A stretch of 64,000 bases of DNA. Origin: Hymenobacter terrenus. Lineage in GTDB: Bacteria; Bacteroidota; Bacteroidia; Cytophagales; Hymenobacteraceae. The position numbers and the translations under genes were made by a program. Shown piece by piece: positions 1 to 9,753 of the stretch. Where the stretch lies: assembly GCF_000972495.1 (NCBI RefSeq), contig NZ_LATM01000024.1, forward strand, positions 1 to 64,000. Reading direction: 5' to 3'. A model generated the notes under the pieces. It had not been told where the DNA came from. It saw only the letters and a list, made by a program, of their open reading frames with translations, and searched no databases. Every line of letters begins with the position of its first letter. The first letter of the stretch is position 1.

Positions 1-68
1 GCCACCCCGACAACCAGGTGAAGAGCATCCGCACGAAAGGGGGCACCTTCTTTCCGGCAAGGAGGTAG
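1..68 (+). CDS. Possible 3' end of a plus-strand gene (partial)
   Basis: One plus-strand frame is open from the left edge to a TAG at 66-68. It encodes about 21 residues ending TKGGTFFPARR. It stops two bases before the convergent stop of the beta-helix gene, a spacing typical of converging genes. The fragment is too short to assign a family and could be chance. Confidence 0.2.
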   Translation, partial: HPDNQVKSIRTKGGTFFPARR

Positions 69-70
69 CG

Positions 71-2764
71 CTAAGGACGAGTCACTTGTATGCGCTGATG
101 CTGCATCCGCTCCCCATCGTGGGTTTGAAGCAGGTACAGGCCTGGGCTGAGCGTGCTCGTGGGCAGGGAAAACACATTGCCCCCCGGCACCAGCATCTGC
201 TGCTGGTGCAGTACCAACTGGCCGGTTTGGCTGAATACGCGCACCTCTAGCGGGTGCGGTCGGAGGCTAGGGTAGCTCACCGTGAGCCTATCCTGCACGG
301 GGTTGGGCCAGCTCTCGAAAGTGGGTAAGGGCCCTGCCGCCTGGGGCGAAGTGCTCGTCGCCAGCCGCGCCGTCCCCGCTGCTTGCTTGACGAGTTCGAC
401 GTCATCAAAATGGATCCACTGTCCGCCGGCGGCCAGAGAATAAAAGCCGAGCTCGCACTGGCCGTTGGTGACGTTGATGTTGCGGACTTCCACCTGCTGC
501 CAGGCTCCACTGCTCCCACCCGGGGTCGGCGGCAGCGTGGTCATGAGCTGGGCGCCGCCGTAGTTCTTGGCCAGCAGCACGGCTACGCTTTGGCCTCCGC
601 TACTCTTGGTCCAGGCGCGGAGGGTATAGAGGCCATTCGTCAGCCCGGTGGCCACCTGGTAGGTGAACACCTCATAATCGCTGGCTTTATAGTGCGTGCC
701 ATGGTAGGTGCCGCTGTGGGCACCGCCATAGGTTTCGGTGTAATCCGCATCCGTGTCGGTACCGGCATTGCCCACCCAGGTGCTCCAGCGTATGGGCGAC
801 TGTACGGGCGCCCCGTCGGCATCGAAGCTAGGGTTGAGCGCCAGGTTGGTACCAGACGTGGTGGAGCCGGGCGTGGGGGTACTAATCGTGCTAGTGGCGG
901 TTTGGCCACCCTGCTGGGTCGTGACGGTAATCACGGCCGTGCCAGGCCCCACTATTGTTACCAGCCCGTTGGCATCGACCGTGGCCACAGCCGGATTGCC
1001 GGACTGCCAGCTCACGTTCAGGTTAGGCACATTCCAAGGGCTGACCACTGCGAATAGCTGTTGGGTACTGCCCACGGCAACCGTCGCCCTAGCAGGGGTG
1101 ACGCTGACGCTGGCCACCGTCGTAGCCGGGTCTTCCACCCACTTGCCTTGTGTGCCGTCGAAGTGCAGAAATAAGGATTGAGTGCCGTCCAAAACCCGGT
1201 CCTGGGCCACGTAGTAAGACGCTTGCCCCGTCGCAAACCGCACCGGATTAGACACGGAGCCGGCGAAGACTTCCAGCCGCTGGTCATTTGCGTAGCCCAC
1301 CGTTTCGAACCTGGGCACTAGGTTTGGCACCGACGCCGCAATGGCTATGTACTCGAAGTGCGGCGTGACGTTGAGGTTGCCGGGGGTGATGTTATAATAG
1401 CCCTGTAGCTCCCGCCATTCCGCGTTGGCGTAGCTATTATTCCGAAACAGGGGGCGCTCATTGCCAATGCCGGTTGTCTGCTCCGGCGTACGACAATTTG
1501 TAAACAGGTTGCCTTCGACCACCCCGTTGATCAAATCCGAGGCCCCGTAAAACACGGAAGTGGACAAGCCCGGATTAGCGGCCGAATAGCCCGTGAACGT
1601 GTTATTGCGCACCGCGATGTTGCGCTGCTTCGCGAAAAAGGAAACCAACGACGCGGACTTAGTGATGGTATTATGCTCAAAGGTTACGTTCGCGGAGCCA
1701 CCATTATTGAGCCAGCCCGGGGCTTCGCCGAATTCCAGCACGGGCCCGGCACAATTGGTGATGGTGTTATGAGCGATGTTGACGGGCCCGGCCACACCGC
1801 CATACAGGCCCCAGGCCCCGAAGCTACCGTTTTCAATCCGGTTGTTCTCGAACGTAAACTCATACGGCAGATAATCGCCCTGCGTGAGCACAATGCCAGT
1901 ACCGCCGAGCGCATCATGGTAGTAGTTGTTTCTAATAACCGCTTGGTCCGTTGCGTAGTTACCCTGGTTTGGACGGGCCAACAGTTCCATCCAGAAGCGG
2001 CTAGGGCCGCCGAACTCACAGTTTTCCACCAGTAGGTCCGCACCGTACAGGTTGAAGTCCGACCCGTTGGTGTTCTCCGTCCTGACATTATTGACGTGCA
2101 GTCGTCCGACATTTGGCCCCCCCGTATATAAAATCTCGCCCCGATAATGATGCACGTATAAGTTTTGTAACTCAACGTTGTTCACGTAGTCGTTATTGGA
2201 CAGGAAGATGCCTTTATGAGAGATGTCCCAGCCATCTCCGGTATTCACATCAGCTGGAAACCCGTAACTACCTGTCCAGCCCGCCTGTCCATCGAGTTCG
2301 AAGTCCTTTAAGACGATATTCTTGCGCGGCGTCCCGATAGTCTGCGTACCCGAAATGTATATTCCGTACCCCCGGCGGACCTCGCCATTGACCAAGACTA
2401 CTCCCCGTTGGTGCGCAGCTTGGTCTGGTACTGGCCCGCCCCACACAGTGTGATGTTGTCGTAATCAATCGTGACGGCCCGGTCCGTCTGGGTCGGGGCC
2501 AATATAGAACGTACCCGCCGGCAGCCCGACGATGCCCCCACCGGCCTGACCCACCTGACGAATGGCCAGGTTCAGGGTGGCGTTGTTACGATTGATGGTG
2601 GCCTTGTCCGACAGATCGGGCGTGAAGGCACCATACTCTGTCACTAGGTGATAGCCGGGCTGGCCCTGGCAGGTTTGGCCCTGCCCCCACAGTGGCCATC
2701 CCAACAATAGCAAGGCGACGCACCAGCGACCCAAAATGGCGAAAGGGAATACAGGTACTTTCAT
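71..2764 (-). pseudogene. T9SS-secreted right-handed beta-helix protein, frame-disrupted
   Basis: The 5' part (2764-2465) encodes a signal peptide and a pectate-lyase-like start (GTFYIGPDPDG) and ends in TGA. The 3' part (2446-71, about 790 residues) has beta-helix repeats rich in N-N-x-I/F (residues ~40-370), a bacterial Ig-like Big_2 domain (~455-530), a carbohydrate-binding-like module (~545-695), and a T9SS type A sorting domain starting near FESWPNPVQDRL. Between them a third frame reads DYDNITLCGAGQYQTKLRTNG, the expected helix-entry sequence. The intact protein therefore needs two compensating one-base shifts, near 2480 and near 2405. It is probably a cell-surface polysaccharide-binding or -degrading protein. 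The breaks may be sequence errors, since they cancel. Confidence 0.75.
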
Positions 2765-3157
2765 AGAGAGTATTGATTTAGTACTGTGAAGGGATGGATT
2801 CTGATGTAATTTACTTATCCTACAGTCTTTTACAAACCATCTAAGAGGCTTTTAGTTGAACTATCCTACTTGAGCGCTGGAACCCCATCCCTCCTAGTTG
2901 AGCTAAATACCCCACGCCCAGAAGGGGCTCAAGGAGAGGGGAACGCCAGGGTGAATGAATAGATGAACGGCTGCGCGCAGCTCATTCCACGGATTTGAGA
3001 GATGCTGATTGGCTCTTGGTCGAGCCAATCAGCGTACCAGTGAAGCGATGATCAAAGCCTGTTTCTCTCTTCTAATACTATGGTGACTGGCCAACACCTC
3101 AATTTTGGAACATAGTGCTTTAGCCTACCACTGGGTGAGCAGGACCACTTTGTACGC
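2765..3157. other. Intergenic gap with one hairpin
   Basis: No coding potential is apparent in this 393-bp gap. It holds the upstream region of the beta-helix gene, a stretch resembling the common CCCCATCCCTCC...GGAGAGGGGAAC dispersed repeat (~2880-2943), and the 12-bp inverted repeat listed separately. Confidence 0.5.
3004..3033. repeat. Perfect 12-bp inverted repeat
   Basis: GCTGATTGGCTC (3004-3015) and its exact complement (3022-3033) flank a 6-nt loop. There is no T-tract on either side, so a Rho-independent terminator is not clearly supported. It lies about 125 bp past the SDR stop. Confidence 0.6.
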
Positions 3158-4039
3158 TTAGTGATGGTTGACGACTGAGGCGTTGTCAAGGGCTCGTCCG
3201 TCTGCATAATGCACGTCCAGGCTCACGGCTTCCCACGCGTCCAGGTTTTCCTTCACCTTTTGAAGTTTACCTCGGATGGAAGCAATCGCAAATTCGTGTA
3301 GCGGGAGGCGTAGCGGACGGTTTGGTGCTTCCACCGCTAGTACAATAGCCTTGGCTGCTTTGGCCGGGTCGCCGACAAGGCTGCGGTCAGCGTACACCCT
3401 ACGCATGGCATCCAAGTCTTGCCAAACGGCTTCGTAGCCGGCAATGGTCCGGGGAGAACTGACGGCATTTTTGCCAATCCAACTCGTGTTGAAAGGCCCG
3501 GGCTCTACAATCATCACCCCAATGCCGAAGGGTTCTAGCTCCAGCGCTAAGTCTTCGGACAGGCCATCGACGGCAAACTTGGAGGCGGAATACACGCCCA
3601 GGCTTTTATAGGCGGCAAATCCCGCCATCGAGGAGAAATTGACAATGAGCCCCCACCGTTGCTGGCGAAGATGCGGCAGTACCGCCCGTGTCACGTTCAT
3701 CAACCCGAATACATTCACTTCAAACTGGTAGCGGAATTGCTTGTCAGTAGCTTCTTCCACCGGGCCCATCAGGCCGAAGCCCGCGTCATTGACCAACACG
3801 TCGATACGGCTAAATCGGGCTATTGCGGCCATTACAGCCCGCTTAATGGTAGCGGGCTTGGTCACGTCAAGTTCGAGGGCCAATACCCGGTCGGGCGCTA
3901 ACGCAGCCAGGTCGGCAATAACTTCGGGGTTACGAGCGGTGGCTACCAGCCGGTAGCCCTGTCGGATGACTTCCTGAGCCAGGGCCCGGCCAAACCCTGA
4001 AGAAGTGCCGGTAATCAGCCAAACTTTTGTAGTATCCAT
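3158..4039 (-). CDS. SDR family NAD(P)-dependent oxidoreductase
   Basis: A 293-residue classical short-chain dehydrogenase. The cofactor motif TGTSSGFG is at residues 10-17, an NNAG-like NDAG at 84-87, serines at 136-137, and the catalytic Tyr150-x3-Lys154 (YSASK). The C-terminal extension past 250 fits the larger classical SDRs often annotated as oxidoreductase or retinol dehydrogenase-like. The substrate cannot be deduced. It opens a run of minus-strand redox genes, and a decayed isomerase-like gene lies directly upstream. The ATG start fits the usual N-terminus just before beta-1. Confidence 0.9.
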   Translation of the reverse strand: MDTTKVWLITGTSSGFGRALAQEVIRQGYRLVATARNPEVIADLAALAPDRVLALELDVTKPATIKRAVMAAIARFSRIDVLVNDAGFGLMGPVEEATDKQFRYQFEVNVFGLMNVTRAVLPHLRQQRWGLIVNFSSMAGFAAYKSLGVYSASKFAVDGLSEDLALELEPFGIGVMIVEPGPFNTSWIGKNAVSSPRTIAGYEAVWQDLDAMRRVYADRSLVGDPAKAAKAIVLAVEAPNRPLRLPLHEFAIASIRGKLQKVKENLDAWEAVSLDVHYADGRALDNASVVNHH

Positions 4040-4070
4040 TTAGAGCAAGGGAAAAAAAGATGAATAGCCT

Positions 4071-4408
4071 TCACTGATTGTTTTGACCTGAAGCCAGGGC
4101 AGTGGGCATTTTATTAGTTTTGGTAAACAGCGTCTCCCAACTCTTGAAGGGGGGCAGGTCGTAGTAGGGGGCTTCCAGTAGGCCGGCCTGCATGAGGGGC
4201 AATGACTGCATCTCTTGTTCCAGCGGCTACCGATGAGGCCTCGAAAATGTCGGGCACGACCCCCGGCGTACTGGTGAGGTAAAATTCACGCAGCTCACCG
4301 TTGAGGTATTTGCGCCAGGCTACCCGCTCCTCATCGGCCAGTAGCGGCAGGAAACACCTCGGACATTGGAACGCCTGCTTTAACGTTGAAAATGACTAGT
4401 ATTTTCAC
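4071..4408 (-). pseudogene. Muconolactone isomerase/YciI-like small protein, twice frameshifted
   Basis: Three frames join into one recognisable small protein. GTG at 4408 starts VKILVIFNVKAGVPMSEV. After a shift near 4350 it reads LADEERVAWRKYLNGELREF and on to PGVVPDIFEAS. After a second shift near 4225 it continues EMQSLPLMQAGLLEAPYYD and FKSWETLF to TGA at 4071. The order (beta strand, helix with RKYL, REFYL strand, SLPLMQAGL helix, PFKSWE) matches the dimeric ferredoxin-like muconolactone isomerase/YciI fold of about 100 residues. Two indels make it inactive unless they are sequencing errors. It sits 31 bp upstream of the SDR gene. Confidence 0.65.
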
Positions 4409-4534
4409 GGATGAAGTTGGTTATGGATGTACAGATTTTACGATGATTGCCGCGTCGATTCAGCTGCTGGGCCCGGTCTTGGCATAGTGATGCAGACTTT
4501 TGGTCCGCGACTCAATTGGGCCGATTAAATCGCG

Positions 4535-5413
4535 CTACGTTGTTGTAGCGCTTTGGAAAGCAGCGCGATTCTCCTGCACAAAGGCTCGTAAGGTGCGTCC
4601 GGGCTGGCCGGTGAGCCTGGTAAAGTCGGGCGTAGCCGTGGCCGCGTAGCCCTGGCGGGTGATACGGTCCAGCTCCAGGAAGGTATCGACCATCCAAACA
4701 GGGCTGTGGGCTTGGAGCATGGACTCCCGTATCTCGTCCTCACTCAGGTTGGCATACTCTACCTGGTGCCCCAATACGTCGGTGAAAATGTCGGCCACCT
4801 CATAGTTTGTCAGGGCCTTGGGACCAGTCAGGTCGTAAGTCTGGCCGTAGTGGACTGCACCGCCGGTGAGGACAGTTACCGCGGCGGCAGCAATGTCGCG
4901 GGTATCGATAAGAGCAGCTGGCCCCGTGCCAGTAGAGCCGTAGAAGAGATGTTGGCGGGCAATAGTAGCCGCATTGTATAGGGTATTCTGGATGAAGGAA
5001 GCTGGTTGGAGGATGGTATAGCTCATGCCTGATTTCTTCACCAACTGCTCTACGGCCCCATGCCAGCGGCCTAAGGCAAAAGCCGCGTCGGGCGCAGCGA
5101 AGCGCGCCGAGGACCGCACGAAGTGGCGCACACCAGCCGCCTTAGCGGCGTGCACAGCGTTTTCGCCGAGCTGCACTAAATTCTCGGAGAAGGGCGTGAC
5201 AGAAAAGTAGCTGCTGCCGCCCGCAAAACCCGGTGCCAGCGTCGCGGGCTGATTCAAGTCGATGGCAGCTTGCTCCACGCCAAGGGCATCGAGAGCCGGC
5301 ATGGCTTTGCGCTCGTGCACCAGTAGGCGCACCGATTGGCCCTGACGGGCAAGCAGGGCCGCTACTTCGTCGCCGATGTTGCCGCTGGTAACTAAAAACA
5401 GGTCATTTGCCAT
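4535..5413 (-). CDS. NmrA-like NAD(P)-binding protein
   Basis: A 292-residue atypical SDR of the NmrA/QOR2 type. The N-terminus has a shortened dinucleotide motif (VTSGNIG, residues 8-14) followed by a second strand RLLVHE. The VRHFVRSSARF strand and the YTILQPASFIQN segment are typical of NmrA proteins that bind NAD(P) and lack the SDR Tyr-Lys pair. Such proteins act as quinone or azo reductases or as redox sensors, and which applies here is unknown. A second, truncated family member lies at 46.3-47.0 kb. Confidence 0.85.
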   Translation of the reverse strand: MANDLFLVTSGNIGDEVAALLARQGQSVRLLVHERKAMPALDALGVEQAAIDLNQPATLAPGFAGGSSYFSVTPFSENLVQLGENAVHAAKAAGVRHFVRSSARFAAPDAAFALGRWHGAVEQLVKKSGMSYTILQPASFIQNTLYNAATIARQHLFYGSTGTGPAALIDTRDIAAAAVTVLTGGAVHYGQTYDLTGPKALTNYEVADIFTDVLGHQVEYANLSEDEIRESMLQAHSPVWMVDTFLELDRITRQGYAATATPDFTRLTGQPGRTLRAFVQENRAAFQSATTT

Positions 5414-5461
5414 GAAATAGGAGCTTGGGAATCCCGTCAGGTTGGGCCAGGAGTGTACTTA

Positions 5462-6442
5462 TCAGCGTTGCGCTGTAGCCCGCGCCCGGATATCGAGGCG
5501 CACAACCTTGGCTGGCTCAATGCCGGTGGGTGGGGGCAGCGACATACCGCCGTTGGTTACCACATACAGGGCCTGCTGGTCGCCCGCGGCGCGGCCAAAG
5601 GCAACGGCAGTACTACCCGTGACCCCCTGGGCAGCAGTAGCCACCAGGGTAGTTTGGCCGGTAGCCGACACGCGCACCACACTGTTATAGAAGTGAGTAG
5701 CGCCGTAGAGGTTGCCCGCCCCATCAAAAGCAAAGTCGTCTATGTTGGTGTCCTTCACAAACTCGCGCGGTGTGCCGGGCCGGCCATTGGCTACGGGGAT
5801 TTTCAGCAGCAGCTTGCGGTCGGTGTTGGAGGCGTAAAGCGTAGTGCCGTTGAGCTTCAGGCCGTTCACCCCAGGTACTTTGTCCGTCTCGGCCTTGCGG
5901 GCTAGCAGCGGGTGTTGCAGCCAGATGCTGGCCTGTCGCGTCGTCAGGTTGATTTCCCAAATCGCTCCCAGAAACGAATCAGCCATTAAGTAACGGTTGG
6001 GGGCGAGTTGGGTCATGCCATTGGGAAACTGTGCTTTCGGCAAGGTCAGTAGGACTTCTACAGTTTTGCCACCGGCTGCCACTCGCCACACGGTGGGCAG
6101 CCCGGCCTTGGCCACGCCGTCTACCAGGAGGCCCCCGTCTGGCAGTAGCACCACGCCGGCTACCGTGCCGGGCAGTGTCGCGTAGACACTTAGTGTACTA
6201 TTGTGGGGAAGGCGCAATACCTGACCCGCCGGGTAGTTGGTAATGTAGGCCGTGCCCTGACCATCGAGGACCACGTTTTCGAGGAAGGTCCCAGCTGGTT
6301 GGCTGGCAACCGTTTTGGCGGGCACCACTCGGGTTGGGGTGTGCTGGTAAATGGGGGGCAAGCCTTGGGCATGAGCAGTAGGCGCCAGCAGTAAGCAGCA
6401 TAACGTGGCCAGCCACGTGCGACGGAGGGTTGTGGAAAACAT
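5462..6442 (-). CDS. SMP-30/gluconolactonase-like beta-propeller, secreted
   Basis: A 326-residue protein with a signal peptide ending ...APTAHAQG, then a six-bladed propeller. Blades show GQGTAYITNYPAGQVLRL, PNGMTQLAPNRYLMADS and DDFAFDGAGNLYGATH, the SMP-30/LRE pattern of calcium-dependent lactone hydrolases. It should act in the periplasm or outside. The propeller is clearly paralogous to the C-terminal half of the gene at 50790-52034; compare FAFDGAGNLY with FAIDVAGNLY. It lies 49 bp after the NmrA gene start and 37 bp from the DUF481-like gene, so an operon is possible. Confidence 0.85.
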   Translation of the reverse strand: MFSTTLRRTWLATLCCLLLAPTAHAQGLPPIYQHTPTRVVPAKTVASQPAGTFLENVVLDGQGTAYITNYPAGQVLRLPHNSTLSVYATLPGTVAGVVLLPDGGLLVDGVAKAGLPTVWRVAAGGKTVEVLLTLPKAQFPNGMTQLAPNRYLMADSFLGAIWEINLTTRQASIWLQHPLLARKAETDKVPGVNGLKLNGTTLYASNTDRKLLLKIPVANGRPGTPREFVKDTNIDDFAFDGAGNLYGATHFYNSVVRVSATGQTTLVATAAQGVTGSTAVAFGRAAGDQQALYVVTNGGMSLPPPTGIEPAKVVRLDIRARATAQR

Positions 6443-6478
6443 GATTTTGAGGTAAGAAGTACAGTAAAGGGAGCGGTT

Positions 6479-7261
6479 TTAGCGGGCGTAGGCAATACCT
6501 ACTTGGGTGCGCAAGTCGTTGGGGAGCGTGTCGGCTGCGGGCAGCCGTTCGTAGGTCTCGTCGAGCGTCAAGCGCAGCGAAAAGCCTTGGGTAATAGGGC
6601 AAGACAGCACCAGCGTGCTACGCCAGCGATAGTCTAGGTGTCGTTCCAGCGACGGCAGCAAAAAAGTTTCGTGTTCGAGCCAGAGAGTCCTTCCCGGCAG
6701 CAGGTGACGGCCTTTTACATAGGCGCCGAACCGCACCGTTTGGCGTGTAGGCTCGGCGGCGGGGCGGTAGTGAGTTGACTCGAAGAGAGGAGCCAAGGCG
6801 GCTACCAGGGACTGGTGAGGCCGACGCACGGCATTCCAGCCTACTCCCGCTCCAGCTACCCAGCGCGCCTCAATAAAGCGCTGCCGGCTTTTGTCGAATA
6901 CCCCGAAGGCCACGCCCAGGAAGGTGTTGCGCGGCCAGTAGTAGGTATGTAGATTGATGAACAGGTCACGCTCGCGGGGTATCGTGCGTTCTACCGTGCC
7001 ATACACGAATGTAGGACTGAGCGTGGCCCCGAACATGGGGCGTACGTAGCCCAACGAGGCTCGCGTGGTGGACAAGAGCCGCTCGATATTTCCAAATGAA
7101 GCCACGCCATCGAGGCTGGTGCGTAGGCTCCACACTGCGGAGTCGGCCGGTAGGGTAGCCAGGGGTTCCTGGCCATATGCCCGCTGCCCGCCGAATAGTA
7201 CCGCACCCATGACCATTAGTAGAGGGCTGGCGCATAGCCTTTTCGTACTCCTATAGTTCAT
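6479..7261 (-). CDS. DUF481-like outer-membrane beta-barrel protein
   Basis: 260 residues with a signal peptide (cleavage near AYGQE), then alternating amphipathic strands such as SLDGVASFGNIERLLSTTR and LSPTFVYGTV, typical of the YdiY/DUF481 salt-induced outer-membrane family. The function is unknown; the family is a small beta-barrel. It precedes the SMP-30 gene on the same strand with a 36-bp gap, which suggests co-transcription. Confidence 0.65.
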   Translation of the reverse strand: MNYRSTKRLCASPLLMVMGAVLFGGQRAYGQEPLATLPADSAVWSLRTSLDGVASFGNIERLLSTTRASLGYVRPMFGATLSPTFVYGTVERTIPRERDLFINLHTYYWPRNTFLGVAFGVFDKSRQRFIEARWVAGAGVGWNAVRRPHQSLVAALAPLFESTHYRPAAEPTRQTVRFGAYVKGRHLLPGRTLWLEHETFLLPSLERHLDYRWRSTLVLSCPITQGFSLRLTLDETYERLPAADTLPNDLRTQVGIAYAR

Positions 7262-7374
7262 GGTTGGTCAAGGCGTTGCGGGTGATTTTTAGCCAAAGCC
7301 CAGGCCCCGTGTTGCGCAGGGTCGGTAGCGCAGGGAAGACTCCAGGCCTACTTCGGATAGGTAATTACTATTGC

Positions 7375-7905
7375 TTACTTCTCCGTATCGAGGGGCAAGT
7401 GGCCGATAACAGCTTCCTTGAGCACGGGATACATCAGGTACTCAAAGGGGAAGTTGGTGCCGCTGACGATGTTGCTCACCACGCGGCCTTCTTGTAGGGT
7501 GAGAACGTGGACTTCCTTCATCTCAATCACCTCGTTGGTGGCCACGACACCGTAATAATCTCGCTTAAAGGCCGCGACAGCCGTGAAGCGCACCACCACT
7601 TTGTTCTTCGTGGCAAACACCTCGTCAATCGTAAACTGACGCACCGGGAAGGCCTCGGCGAAACCGGCGAAAACCTGCTTATACTCCTCCACGCCCTCGA
7701 TAGGGCCCTGTGGTTTGAGGCCGGTGAAAATCTGCACGTCCGGGTGCAGGCAGGCATCGAAAGCGGTCAGGTCAACCTTGCCAATGCCCTCGTTCATATA
7801 GCGTAGCACTACTTCCAGGTTGCGCTTCTTATCTGCTTTCACCTGTTGTTGTTTAGCTTTTTTCTGAGCTTTCTTTTCCTCTTTGGGGGTTGGGTTCGAT
7901 GTCAT
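7375..7905 (-). CDS. NTF2-like/SnoaL ester cyclase-like protein
   Basis: 176 residues. A lysine-rich leader (residues 1-27) precedes an NTF2-like cone: VVLRYMNEGIGKVDLTAFDA, HPDVQIFTGL, YKQVFAGFAEAFPVRQF and VVVRFTAVAAFKRD. This matches SnoaL-like polyketide cyclase/ester cyclase proteins, a broad family of small-molecule-binding and sometimes catalytic domains. There is no signal peptide. The basic leader is unusual. The neighbouring redox genes suggest small-molecule chemistry, but no substrate is visible. Confidence 0.8.
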   Translation of the reverse strand: MTSNPTPKEEKKAQKKAKQQQVKADKKRNLEVVLRYMNEGIGKVDLTAFDACLHPDVQIFTGLKPQGPIEGVEEYKQVFAGFAEAFPVRQFTIDEVFATKNKVVVRFTAVAAFKRDYYGVVATNEVIEMKEVHVLTLQEGRVVSNIVSGTNFPFEYLMYPVLKEAVIGHLPLDTEK

Positions 7906-7951
7906 GGTTTTGAGTGTTTAAAAATGAGATGATTAAAAAATGCAGGCTGTC

Positions 7952-8621
7952 TTAGAATGATTTGCGCAGGAAGGCCCCGAGGTTTGAGGAGTTGGTCCAG
8001 CTATTTCCCAAGCTGATGAACTCACTAGCCAGCCCAAATTCGACCGTTTGTAGGCCAAGCCCCAAGGCCAAGCCCCAACCGGGGTCGAACTGCGGAAAAC
8101 TGGTGACCTTGAGCTGTGTAGTCGGCGGCGAGTTCGAGTTGCGAATACAGCCGCCACCGTTCTGATAGGGCGGGCAGATAGCGCAGGATGATAAAGCCCC
8201 CGTAGCGAGCTTCCCGGTCAGCGTACCCCACGTTCAGCCACGCGTACACGAGTGAATTAGCCTGCGGCTTGAGATATTGCACACCCACTTTGGGAGTGAG
8301 TCCACCAGCATCCACTAGGATTTCATTGGCCAGCCCCAATCCATTCTTGAATCCGTAGGCCGTGATGCCGGAGATGAAATACCCCGTTCGGTTCTCATAG
8401 TCGACTGTGTAGCGACTGCGGCTAAAAAGCAGAAACCGGCTGTCAGGGCGAAATGGCTTGAGCCATTGCACGTCTACTTGCGTGTTGCGGTGCCCAGGAA
8501 ACAGTTCCACGCTTTGCGCGGCTCCCTGACGTGTTAGGAGCAATGAGGCCGCAAACAGCGTCCACGGTTTGGCCGTAATAATCCAGCCCTGAAAATCCCA
8601 ACGTTTGGTTATTAGTCGCAT
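7952..8621 (-). pseudogene. Outer-membrane beta-barrel protein with one frameshift
   Basis: Translation from 8621 gives a signal-like hydrophobic segment (LFAASLLLTRQGAAQSVELF) and barrel strands such as SRYTVDYENRTGYFIS and GVQYLKPQANSLVYAWLNVG. In the first frame it ends early in an implausible tail. A one-base shift near 8110 restores VTSFPQFDPGWGLALGLGLQ and an ending GAFLRKSF followed by TAA at 7952. The terminal Phe is the classic BAM signature. The intact protein would have about 220 residues. Function unknown; it is probably a small porin-like or DUF-type barrel. Confidence 0.65.
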
Positions 8622-8714
8622 TGGTAACCGTCTAAGAACGTGCTGTCGGGTGTCCGGTGGAAGAGTTATAATACAAAGAGGTGTAGGCCTAGGCGGACAG
8701 TATGCAGCGGTGCG

Positions 8715-9437
8715 CTACACTAAGCGAGCGCCGCCATCCAGGGTGAGCACGGAGCCTGTCATGTAAGGATTGGTTATGGCAAAGACCACCGCTTGAGCTA
8801 TTTCCTCTGGCAGGCCGGCTTTGCGCGCTGGCACGACCGATTCGTACTGTTGAAACATTTCCCGTCGGGCTTCCGCAGGCATCTCACTGTAGGCAGGCGT
8901 CTGCACTAGTCCCGGCCGAATTACATTCACTCGCACCGGGGCCAGCTCCACGGCCAGCGACCGGCCAAACGACTCAATGGCCCCGTTGGCGCTGGCCAGC
9001 ACCGACCAGCCCTGGCTGGGGCGCACGCTGAAGTTGCCGGAGAACAACGTGATGGAACCATCAGTGGCCAACTTGGGCAGGGCGTGCCGCACCACGGTGT
9101 AGGCACCCCAGAACTTGGCCGCGAACCACATCTGGGCCTCCGCCACCGATAAGTCAGCCACTCGGCGGGCTTCCGTCTTGGCAATGGCCGTTATTATTAA
9201 GTGGTCAACGGCTGGTAGATGTTGAAAAAGCCGCTGAACAGAGCTTTCGTCGGTAAAATCCACCGGGAAGGTGAGGGCTGATGAACCCAGCACGGCGCTG
9301 GCTTTTGTCAGCTTGTGTTCTGAGCGGCTGGCTACGTACACCTGCGCGCCAGCGGCCTGGGCGGCTTGAGCCACCGCCAAGCCAATGCCCTCGGAGCCGC
9401 CTACCACCAAGACATTTTTGTGTTTGAGACTGGACAT
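8715..9437 (-). CDS. Divergent SDR family protein lacking the Tyr-Lys pair
   Basis: The start is placed at MSSLKHKNVLVVGG; an ATG 24 bp upstream would add a hydrophobic octapeptide. The cofactor motif GGSEGIG, the VASRS strand and a C-terminal TGSVLTLDGG are those of an SDR. At the active site, where YxxxK is expected, the protein reads SVLASANGAIESFGRSLAVE, so both catalytic residues are absent. A divergent SDR group with an NGA motif at this position is known, and its members may be reductases with altered chemistry or non-catalytic. Confidence 0.8.
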   Translation of the reverse strand: MSSLKHKNVLVVGGSEGIGLAVAQAAQAAGAQVYVASRSEHKLTKASAVLGSSALTFPVDFTDESSVQRLFQHLPAVDHLIITAIAKTEARRVADLSVAEAQMWFAAKFWGAYTVVRHALPKLATDGSITLFSGNFSVRPSQGWSVLASANGAIESFGRSLAVELAPVRVNVIRPGLVQTPAYSEMPAEARREMFQQYESVVPARKAGLPEEIAQAVVFAITNPYMTGSVLTLDGGARLV

Positions 9438-9753
9438 GAAAAAGAGAATCGAGAGTACCAAAAGAGGCGGCGAGAGGGCTGGCTACTATTTCGCTGGCAG
9501 AGTTGAGCAAAAGCGTGGCTAGACCACGCCAGGAGCGGGAGCAGTGTGTTGAAAAACAAGGCTTTATTGTGGCAGGTTGAAGCCGGGCATCTTCATCAAA
9601 AGATGTGGAAAGCAGGTGCCGTCGCCGTTTGGGCACCAGTAAAAGGCAAATTGAGGGCAGCGCCGACGGGCGAGCAGGCTCCGTCAGTTGAGTGGGGCTC
9701 CGTTAAAAAAGCTATTGCGCGGAACTACTTGTTCAAGCCGTCGGGTAACCTGC

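Noticed and set aside
383..1057. 224-codon plus-strand frame inside the beta-helix gene
   Set aside because: Antisense frame rich in Gly/Arg/Val, typical of a high-GC shadow; the minus strand carries clear domains.
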